DNA of 64,000 bases from Bolinopsis microptera (Eukaryota > Ctenophora > Tentaculata > Lobata > Bolinopsidae). A program made the position numbers and the translations under genes. Positions 57,101-64,000 of the stretch are shown one piece after another; within the stretch, counting starts at the first letter, position 1; every line of letters starts with the position of its first letter. Location: assembly GCF_026151205.1 (NCBI RefSeq), contig NC_087078.1:5845675-5909674 (forward strand). The letters are read 5' to 3'. The notes under the pieces were generated by a model. It was not told the DNA's origin and searched no databases. It saw only the letters and a program-made list of their open reading frames with translations.

Positions 57101-57591
57101 GTATTTGTTTCCGCTAAAGCTAGAATAGAAAATTTCGTTTTTTGAGTGGCAAGTTCCGAGAGGAATAAGTCGAAATTCGATTTATTACCATCAATGTTGT
57201 AAAATAAAGTTTTTAAGCCAGAGTTTTCAGGGGTGTGCTGGTGTAAGGATTTCAATCTATAATAGCTGCATTTGTCCAAGATAGAGGAGGCAGTCTGAAG
57301 ACTTCCAATAGCCTCAGACCAATTTTCGGAGTAAAATTTGTCATTCTCGTTATCCTTGAAGAGATCCTCATTTGTGGTACAAAGGTCCTTAAACGGGTTG
57401 TAAATTAAGTTTTCTCTTTTTGAGCAAACTTTACAGAGAAGTATGGAATCAGTCAGCTTGAATTCAGATGTTTTGAAACAAATTTTGTGGATAATATTTT
57501 GGCAACTTTGGCACTCAAGAAATCTTTGGCCAATATTAATGTTTTTGCTACAGCATCCGCATTTCTCCTTAGTTGAGTTAATCTTAAACAT
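54184..57591 (-). pseudogene. LINE B ORF2 (PHD, EN, RT), frameshifted
   Basis: Pieces in order: a PHD-like finger (CGCCSKNI...CQSCQNIIHKIC...CKVC, 57,591-57,420); EN (LFYNIDGNKSNFDLFLSELA and LALAETNT to about 57,060, then in another frame LYRSPNGD, TLGDFNYDLL, SSCIDNIFTD and SSHHKQ, 57,010-56,537); a linker (56,504-56,181); RT (56,089-54,512) with PVSTLPIFGKIFEKIIYKRL, FIDLSKAFDTID, YGVPQGSCLGPLLFLIYIND and the catalytic LFADDTNIFVV; and a tail in another frame (54,621-54,184). At least four frame changes make it non-functional. Its closest relative in the window is LINE C. Confidence 0.85.
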
Positions 57592-57596
57592 TTATA

Positions 57597-57968
57597 TCAG
57601 ACTGCATCTCCTCTTAGTGTGTTGCTGTACAATCTACTACCTACTAACTTGTTATGATCCTTGGATGTAAAAATACAGTTCTTAATTAACTTGACTAGTG
57701 CACCAACGCCCTTGCCATTAATACGAAGAATATCATTCACATCAGACTTAGCTAGACTGTTCTTAAGCAGGTTGGTGCTTTTATCTAGAAATGTCAAAAA
57801 GCTATCAACAATTAGAACTTTAAGATTAGATTGACTGAGATCGTTGTACAAATACTGGTTAAAAACATTAACTTTTCGATTGATCTTATGCGACCTTGTT
57901 GGCAGCACAGGACAGATTATCAGTTTACAACGTGGGTTGTATTTCCTAATCTGAGCGATTTTGTTCGG
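57597..57968 (-). pseudogene. LINE B ORF1, C-terminal (SGNH esterase-like) part
   Basis: Reads LIICPVLPTRSHKINRKVNV, VLIVDSFLTFLD and DILRINGKGVGALVKLIKN. This resembles the esterase-like (SGNH hydrolase) domain known from CR1 ORF1 proteins. It is fused in frame to the LINE A endonuclease/RT upstream, so the 766-codon frame 59,897-57,597 is a chimera. The ORF1 stop is 5 nt before the ORF2 ATG (57,591). Confidence 0.7.
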
Positions 57969-59897
57969 GGTGAGCAAGTGGTCATTACATTGTGCTCCAC
58001 TCCTGAATCCCAGTTGATACGGTCGGTCGGGACAAGCTATTTCCCTAAATTCTATCAGCCGTTTAAGGAGCAAGTTCGAAAATAGCTTGCCAAGACAGCT
58101 GCCAATGGTAATGGCCCGATAGTTATCGGGGTTCTGACGGTCACCCTTTTTATGGAGTGGAGTGGTGATAGAGTTGTTCCAAGGGTAGGTTCCGCACTGA
58201 AGACAGGCATTGAAAAGCTTAACTAGAACAAGTTGGAGTTGCTCGTTGGAGTTTTTCAGCATCTCGTTTGATATCAGGTCATCGGACACACTCTTGTTGT
58301 TCTTCAGTTTCTTGATCGCATCTTTTGTCTCCTGTAAGGTGAAGTCTCGATTCAAAGTGTCGACTAGGTTTTTAGTGTTCTGCAGCTCGTCGGTTGTGGG
58401 ACTGGGAGTAGAGACGACGTCATCATCTGCGTGGTGATTCTTACTACACTTACGGTTGTAAAGGTCGTTAAAAAATTTATGAAAGAGGAGAAGATCATAA
58501 ATATCAAATGGCTCTTCATCTTTGTGTTGTTCGGACAGTTGCTTGAGCGCCGCCCAGTTAACATTACCACTTTCGTTTATCTTTTGATTCATCTCGAACA
58601 GATATTTCCCCTTTTTCGTTCTCTTAATAGCCCGGTACTCCTTTTTTTTGAGAAAGTGCTGATTGCGAAGGAAATTGCTGTGTGGGTTGCGATTTGCATT
58701 CCTGTCAGCTCTGCTAGCCTCACTTTTCGCACGCCTGCAGTTAAGATCAAACCATTTTTTCTTGTTAGTACGTGTTCCACGTTTGGTTGTAGTAACCGAA
58801 TTCGCAAGGTTGTGGTATGTTGCGACCAAATCTCTATTGAGCCGTGTTGCTTCGTCTGCTGTGTTCGCTGGTTGGTTAAGGAGGTGTTCTATTTTGTCCT
58901 TAAATGTCTGATCATTCTGTGCCGAGCGAAACTGGGTTGCTGAGTCGGCAGAGAGATTCTCTGATCTGTTCCATTTGAAGGATTTGGGTGCATCCTGGAT
59001 GTCTTTAGTGTCATTACTGGTAGAGATCCTCTTTAGATGATTGGTAGAGATAGTCATAGAGAGTGGCCTGTGATCGGAGTACTGGGATATGCTCTCGATT
59101 TTGAGTTGGCGAATTTTACCGTAGAGACTCGTGGATACGCAGATATAGTCAACAGTGCTAACACCGTGGCGTTGAATACAAGTGGGTGCACCAAAAATGT
59201 CACCCAGGGTCCTACCATTGAGAATGACTAGACCAGTTGTTTGCAGGAGTTCGATGAAGGGTCGCCCGTTTGTGTTCAGCTTAAGGTCCGAGTTGTTGCG
59301 TTTCGTCAGCTGTTTGCAGTAATGGGCGTTAAGTTCGTAGTCTTTCAGGTGTCTATTGTCAGACATCATGTCATCCATTGTGCCAGTTCTAGCGTTAAAG
59401 TCACCGAGAAGAATGACATCCTCGCTGAGCGGTATATCTGCCAGGAATTCTTGGAGGTGTTCTAGAGTTGAGTTGCTGACTTCCGTTTCTATATCTCTTC
59501 TCCGCTTCTTGAAAGAACCATTGGTTGGAGAGTCGTATACATTAACTAAATAGGTGTTCCTCTCAAGATCAAAATAGTTGGCTTTCAGCTTAACTACAAC
59601 GATGTCCTCCGAGGCGTTCATCTGGACATGAGTTATACCGGCTTGTAGGCTTTTATGGACTCCAATACAGACACCACCAGAATTTGACCCCTTTCGGTTT
59701 GATTTAAAGCAGCAGTAGTTACTAAAGTTAATCTCCCCTTTAGTTTCTTGCAGTGCAAAGATATCGTGGCTTTTGAAGAGATCTTGGATTTCGGGTATGT
59801 CGACTTTAGGTCCTTCAGTTTTGTCCCGAGAGTGGTTGATGTTCCAACACAGGAACCTAAGGGAGTGCCGGGACCTCTTTGATGTAGATTTAGTCAT
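57969..59897 (-). pseudogene. LINE A ORF2, 5' half (endonuclease and RT start)
   Basis: EEP/AP-like endonuclease at residues about 10-290: LRFLCWNINHSRD (catalytic Asn), IFALQETKGEI (Glu), VILLGDFNARTG (GDFN), STVDYICVS (D) and SQYSDHRPLSM (SDH). Then an Arg/Lys-rich linker and the first RT motifs: TTPLHKKGDRQNPDNYRAIT and QLGFRSGAQCNDHLL at residue about 640, where LINE B interrupts. All EN catalytic motifs are present. The ATG at 59,897 overlaps the ORF1 stop. Confidence 0.88.
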
Positions 59898-60189
59898 CGC
59901 TATACCTGTTAGTGCTGCGTCTTGCTTTGTTGCCCTCGTGGTAACTTAATCGGGGGAGGCGTAATGTCTTCCTTAGACCTTCCCTGAGGCGAAGCCAGAG
60001 CATGTTTTGGCCTCTCTGACTGAGTTTGAAGCCTGTGCTGGGCGAATAAGTGCTTTGGTCGCCAATCTTCTCATTTGTGAAGGTGAAGATCCTATCTTTG
60101 ACTTCCGGCTTGTGGTTGTGGAGCCAAGTTATATGGTTTCTGATCTCCTCGTTGATGATACGTAACCTGTCATTGATATAAGAGTCATT
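59890..60189 (-). pseudogene. LINE A ORF1, C-terminal fragment
   Basis: INEEIRNHITWLHNHKPEVK...GFKLSQRGQNMLWLRLREGL...TNRYSDD, ending at TAA 59,890-59,892, which overlaps the LINE A ORF2 ATG. The 5' side is cut at 60,190 by the tail of LINE C; residues read beyond that point belong to LINE C's AATAAAACAAATATT tail. Confidence 0.65.
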
Positions 60190-63100
60190 AATAAAACAAA
60201 TATTAATAAAACAAATATTTATTTTTACGGCACAATCAAACAATATCAATAATAAATAAATCAGGGGAGGTTTGAAGAGGTTTCAAGTGCCGAAGGCCAC
60301 TGCTTATCTTTAGGATTTGAGAGTGACCTGTGCTTGAAACCCCCTCAACCATCCACTACGTCAATATAAAACTTATTATACAAATATAGAAAAATATAAT
60401 TATCTAAGCTAAAATTGCTTATTGGTCTAGTTTGGTGACATAGGAGAGCCCAGTTGAGTTTTAGTTTAGGTTTATGTTTTAAATCATAGTTTGAAAGGTT
60501 AGCCATGTTTCATGGCAGAGAGAGATATCATGTGTGCAGAGCCGTACCAGATGTAGAATTTGAGATATAATATAGATTAGTTACCATATATTAGGGTCAC
60601 CTCGATTTTGGAGGGATAGCAAGTGCTTTTTAAGGTTAGATTTAATAATACCTGACGAGGCTGATAAGTCTGAATTTTTGGAAGACCCCGGGATTATTAT
60701 CCCATCTACATTAGCATCACATATTTCGAATACATAGGGGATGAGATCATTCCATATTTTCGTAGAGGTGTACAAAAAGTTCTGTTGGGAGATATCTAAC
60801 CTCAGTAATGGGACAATCAGACGAAGTTTTTCATTTCTAGGACAGAACTTGAAAAGATCTTTAATCGACTGGGGGACATCAAATTTAAGAATTTTGAATA
60901 GCTCCATAAATGTATGGTACATGTGCAGATTCTCCAGGTTCATAATTTTCTGCTCAGTGAATAGCGGTTTAGTGTGTTCAAGACAGTAGTTCTTTTTAGC
61001 CATATGTTCGTTATAAGTTCTTGAACGTGCACAGGTTAAGTAGTATTCTTTATGATCAAAATTGGGAATGTTACCAAATAGCAGTCGTATACATCGTTTT
61101 TGAATAGCAAAGATTTTATTCAGCTTATGTTTAGGGATCCCACCCCAGCAACTTATACAATAGCTAAGATGTGACATAAAAAGAGCATTGTATAGTTTCA
61201 AATATTCAGATTTGGGAATGAATTTGCAAATTCTCTTAATCGATACAATACTGGAGTTCAGCTTTAAAGATAAATGATTAAGATGTGGTTCCCAACATAG
61301 CTGTTCGTCTATTATCACCCCAAGAAATTTTGTGCATTGAACTTTTTCTAGCTTTTTGCCATCTATTGAAATCGTTAGATTCCTGTTAAAGGGCCGTGTT
61401 CTAGCACAGGTCTGTGTTGCTCTTGACAAACCTGGCTGAAAATGCATAAAACAACTTTTCCCTGCATTTATATGTAACTTGTTAGACTCCATATAGTTAC
61501 TGACCTGTTTCATTACATGATTAGCTTTTTCAAAAGCTTCCTGTGCTGAACGACCTATCACAAAAATATTTGTATCATCAGCAAACAGGACGAATTCAGC
61601 CAAACTTGAGGAGCTCACAATATCATTTATATAAATCAGAAATAGTAGAGGTCCTAACACTGACCCCTGGGGTACACCATACTCAACTGAACACTTGTCC
61701 GATTTTTCAGTTTGAAAAGAAGTTACTTGGCTACGGTTTGTTAGATAGCTAGCAAGAGTTTTTAGTGCAATACCTCTTACTCCATAGTGTTCAAGTTTAT
61801 GCAGGAGTTTATCGTGCTCAATTGTGTCAAATGCTTTACTTAGATCAATAAATATTCCAATTACATGATTTTTCTGTTCAATCTCATTAAGTATTTTATT
61901 GACAGAATAGTTTACGGCATGAGATGTTGAGTGTTGTTTTCTAAAACCAAATTGTCGATCATAAATCACGTTCATAGCACTGAGGTAATTATATAACCTA
62001 TTATAAATTATTTTTTCAAGTATTTTGCCAAATATCGGTAATGTAGAAACAGGTCGATAGTTATCAAGGCATCGTGAGTCTCCTTTTTTATAAATTGGTG
62101 TAATAGAGCCCGTTTTAAGCTTGTTTGGAAAGACCCCATTGTCCAAGAACCAATTAAAGAATCTAGAGATATGACCAGACAGATAATTTACACTCTTTTT
62201 CAAGACTTTAACAGAGATATCACTTGCCTTCCCATTTTCAAGGCTACCAATAATTTTACTTATCTCTTCCTCGTCACAGGGGCTGAGAAAAAAAGAGTTC
62301 ACTATTCTTTCTCTGCCCTTGAGGTATTGTTTAAACTTCGTTTTATTGAAATTGCCATCAGTTACCGTACGAGATGGTACAGAAGATTGAACTTTTGAAT
62401 TAAGATTACGAGCAATAGACGAGAAGTAGATGTTAAATCCGTTGGCAATCTCACGGCGTTCAGTTACAATTCTACCATCAATTAAGAATGATGCTTTTAT
62501 ATCTTTTTTAGATTTACCCCTGAGTTCGTTGATCAATTCCCAGGTTTTTTTAATATTTCCTTTAGCAAGTTCAAATTTTTTCCCATAGTGGGCTTTTTTC
62601 GCAGATTTTATAGCTTTGTTTAAGATAGAACGATACTCCTTATACTTAAGATATAAAGTTTCCTCACCTAATGGGTTGATTTTGGTACACGAAGCCTTCC
62701 ATCGCTTGTAGTGAAAGCCTTTAGTAAACACAGATTTAATTAACGCAGAAGTGATCCATGGATTCATCAATCTATTGCGTTTTGATTGAAAACCAGCAGT
62801 ACAGTCCACTTTGAAATTCAGTTCGATTTTTTCGTGGACAGTTTCGACAAATTTTTCAAAACCTTCCTCATCATACGAAAAGTTCGATTGGTAGATATCC
62901 TTTCCAATATCATTAAGGAAACTTTCTATATTAGACTCACAGTAATCATACTTAGGTTTAAGTTTGGCAGTATTTGAACTCTCTTTAATATTACACGATA
63001 TGAAACAGAAGATGGGGTTATGATGGGAAATCTTGGATTCAAGAATTCCAGATCCTAACACACGCTCAGTAGAGTTCACTAAAATATTATCAATTAAGCT

Positions 63101-64000
63101 TTCATTGCAACCCGGCTTGGCATGGGTGGCAATCGATATCAAAGGGATTAAATTGTTACTGTAGATAGTTTGTTCAAATTCAGCTATGTTTCGTCCCTGG
63201 GCCAAAAGATCAACATTGAAGTCACCTGTCAAGGCTACATTATTAGACGGTAGAAATTTCATCAACACATCAAGCTCAGCAAGTGCATCTTGAATATCAC
63301 CACTAGGGGGCCTGTAAACAACACCAGCAATCTGTGGAACCTCTGTGTTAGTGATCTCAACGAAAAGTGTTTCAAGATTGTCAGAGCATTTACATAACTT
63401 TTCGATTCGGCTGTATTGGTACTGATTGTCAATATATATACCAAGGCCACTACCTTTCTTTTTCCCATCAGTTTTGGAGTTGTACTCACTGCTGTAACCA
63501 TCAATTTTGTATAGATCTTTATTTTCCTCATTAATGTTTGTTTCAGCTAGCGCAATAACTGCAAATTTCTCATCATATTGACTCATATCAGTAATAAAGC
63601 TGTCAAAGTTAGATGCGTTCCCATCAATGTTGTTAAACACAATAGATATAAACGGCTTGTTATGGTTAAGTATGTTTTTTGACAGCCGGTTGAAATTTGT
63701 CATGTTATAATACCTACAGTCTTTTAGAATGTTTGAAATAGTCTCCATATCCTCGTCTCTTTCTACAGTGTTGGGATCATATTTGTCATAAATAATTGAG
63801 TTAAAAGGATTGTACCTTTGGGATTTGAAGGCGTAACACTGACTGCAGTGCCACATTTGTTTAACATGATCAAATTTAAAACTCTGTTCAGAACATTTGG
63901 CATGATATATTGTATCGCAACTCTCACATATTATGATTTTATGATGGCTTAGTACATTGCTATCACAACCTGGACATCTCTCTCTTGTAATATTGAAGTT
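60190..64000 (-). mobile_element. LINE C (CR1-like), copy 1, runs off the window
   Basis: 3' end at 60,190 with AATAAAACAAATATT-type repeats; a 3' untranslated region of about 390 bp; ORF2 from 60,581 open to the window edge. It lies at the 5' border of LINE A, so it inserted into LINE A ORF1 or just beyond. Near-identical to 33,060-35,369. Confidence 0.93.
60581..64000 (-). CDS. LINE C ORF2: PHD finger, AP-like endonuclease, reverse transcriptase
   Basis: Open for 1,139 codons from the right edge of the window, so the start may lie beyond it. N-terminal PHD finger (CPGCDS...CESCDTIYHAKC...WHCSQCY, 63,980-63,835); EEP endonuclease with FNNIDGNASNFD, IALAETN, ALTGDFNVDLL, LIDNILVN and ISHHNPIF; then RT with GSITPIYKKGD, NYRPVSTLPIFGKILEKIIY, FGFRKQHSTSHAV, FIDLSKAFDTIEHDKLLHKL, YGVPQGSVLGPLLFLIYIND, the catalytic LFADDTNIFV and CTKFLGVIIDEQL; then a C-terminal tail. 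All EN and RT catalytic residues and the frame are intact. With a 99%-plus copy at 33-35 kb, this looks like a recently active source element. It nicks target DNA and reverse transcribes its own RNA. Confidence 0.93.
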   Translation of the reverse strand, partial: NFNITRERCPGCDSNVLSHHKIIICESCDTIYHAKCSEQSFKFDHVKQMWHCSQCYAFKSQRYNPFNSIIYDKYDPNTVERDEDMETISNILKDCRYYNMTNFNRLSKNILNHNKPFISIVFNNIDGNASNFDSFITDMSQYDEKFAVIALAETNINEENKDLYKIDGYSSEYNSKTDGKKKGSGLGIYIDNQYQYSRIEKLCKCSDNLETLFVEITNTEVPQIAGVVYRPPSGDIQDALAELDVLMKFLPSNNVALTGDFNVDLLAQGRNIAEFEQTIYSNNLIPLISIATHAKPGCNESLIDNILVNSTERVLGSGILESKISHHNPIFCFISCNIKESSNTAKLKPKYDYCESNIESFLNDIGKDIYQSNFSYDEEGFEKFVETVHEKIELNFKVDCTAGFQSKRNRLMNPWITSALIKSVFTKGFHYKRWKASCTKINPLGEETLYLKYKEYRSILNKAIKSAKKAHYGKKFELAKGNIKKTWELINELRGKSKKDIKASFLIDGRIVTERREIANGFNIYFSSIARNLNSKVQSSVPSRTVTDGNFNKTKFKQYLKGRERIVNSFFLSPCDEEEISKIIGSLENGKASDISVKVLKKSVNYLSGHISRFFNWFLDNGVFPNKLKTGSITPIYKKGDSRCLDNYRPVSTLPIFGKILEKIIYNRLYNYLSAMNVIYDRQFGFRKQHSTSHAVNYSVNKILNEIEQKNHVIGIFIDLSKAFDTIEHDKLLHKLEHYGVRGIALKTLASYLTNRSQVTSFQTEKSDKCSVEYGVPQGSVLGPLLFLIYINDIVSSSSLAEFVLFADDTNIFVIGRSAQEAFEKANHVMKQVSNYMESNKLHINAGKSCFMHFQPGLSRATQTCARTRPFNRNLTISIDGKKLEKVQCTKFLGVIIDEQLCWEPHLNHLSLKLNSSIVSIKRICKFIPKSEYLKLYNALFMSHLSYCISCWGGIPKHKLNKIFAIQKRCIRLLFGNIPNFDHKEYYLTCARSRTYNEHMAKKNYCLEHTKPLFTEQKIMNLENLHMYHTFMELFKILKFDVPQSIKDLFKFCPRNEKLRLIVPLLRLDISQQNFLYTSTKIWNDLIPYVFEICDANVDGIIIPGSSKNSDLSASSGIIKSNLKKHLLSLQNRGDPNIW

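Larger units (their letters stand above)
53738..57968 (-). mobile_element. LINE B (CR1-like) nested in LINE A
   Basis: Contains the end of ORF1, an ORF2 broken by frameshifts, and a 3' end with two AATAAAACAAATATT units (53,741-53,777), the tail also found on both LINE C copies. The 5' border is defined by the loss of LINE A reading at HLLT (about 57,969). 5'-truncated: most of ORF1 is missing. Confidence 0.85.
51952..60189 (-). mobile_element. LINE A (EEP-endonuclease LINE), split by LINE B
   Basis: 5' to 3' on the minus strand: C-terminal part of ORF1 (60,189-59,890), ORF2 start (ATG 59,897; it overlaps the ORF1 stop by 8 nt), endonuclease and first RT blocks to about 57,969, then LINE B inserted (57,968-53,738), then the rest of RT and the C-terminus (about 53,737-52,097) and a 3' tail of AATAAATGAATAAATAAATA type at about 51,952-51,979. 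The two ORF2 halves fit: GFRSGAQCNDHLL before the break and IEKYVKKEKKRLFACFVDYR after it are successive parts of one RT domain. LINE C abuts the 5' side at 60,190. Confidence 0.85.

Noticed and set aside
1-64000. tRNA, rRNA, or bacterial/viral genes
   Set aside because: No cloverleaf, conserved rRNA block or bacterial gene cluster was found by reading; a covariance-model scan would be needed to exclude tRNAs fully.

Overview
The window is eukaryotic, from an invertebrate animal. Genes have GT-AG introns, secreted and membrane proteins are of metazoan type (LITAF-domain proteins, a laminin-G/pentraxin-fold protein with a coiled coil, a cysteine-rich VWC-like protein, an MFS transporter), and about a third of the sequence is retrotransposons and other repeats. 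The LINE types and gene families suggest a cnidarian, perhaps a hydrozoan; this is inference from style, not a database match. No bacterial operon, rRNA, tRNA or CRISPR array was seen.

Layout. 1-3.3 kb: a short TIR element, a 1.4-kb near-perfect palindrome and LINE remnants. 3.9-8.45 kb and 13.4-13.9 kb: a LITAF gene family, two intact genes flanking a pseudogene whose Pro/Gln minisatellite has expanded and been split by an 861-bp MITE. 9.16-10.03 kb: a TGTAG-type satellite. 14.6-35.9 kb: a very large inverted duplication centred near 21.7 kb. Each arm carries a gene for a secreted LamG plus coiled-coil protein. The left copy (16.0-18.1 kb) is intact; the right copy is broken by a 13-bp deletion and a 4.2-kb insertion. 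The right arm is loaded with insertions missing from the left arm, several with clean target-site duplications, so the arms serve as each other's empty site. 36.9-37.6 kb: a two-exon secreted cysteine-rich gene. 38.5-39.9 kb: a long-TIR element with satellite inside. 40.6-41.0 kb: a damaged cysteine-repeat gene. 42.1-43.6 kb: a three-exon MFS transporter. 44.3-46.8 kb: a 5'-truncated CR1-like LINE. 49 kb: the 3' end of a second LINE with a restriction-like endonuclease. 50.1-51.3 kb: a CCCCGCTA satellite. 52-64 kb: nested LINEs, with LINE B inserted inside LINE A and LINE C at the 5' side of LINE A. LINE C has a nearly identical truncated copy at 33.1-35.4 kb, so it was active recently.

Host genes are few and short: five intact or nearly intact genes plus three damaged ones. 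They look independent apart from the LITAF family and the two LamG copies. The most unusual content is the 21-kb inverted duplication with datable insertions, a TIR element that carries a LINE with a restriction-like endonuclease, and an in-frame chimeric ORF made by one LINE landing in another.
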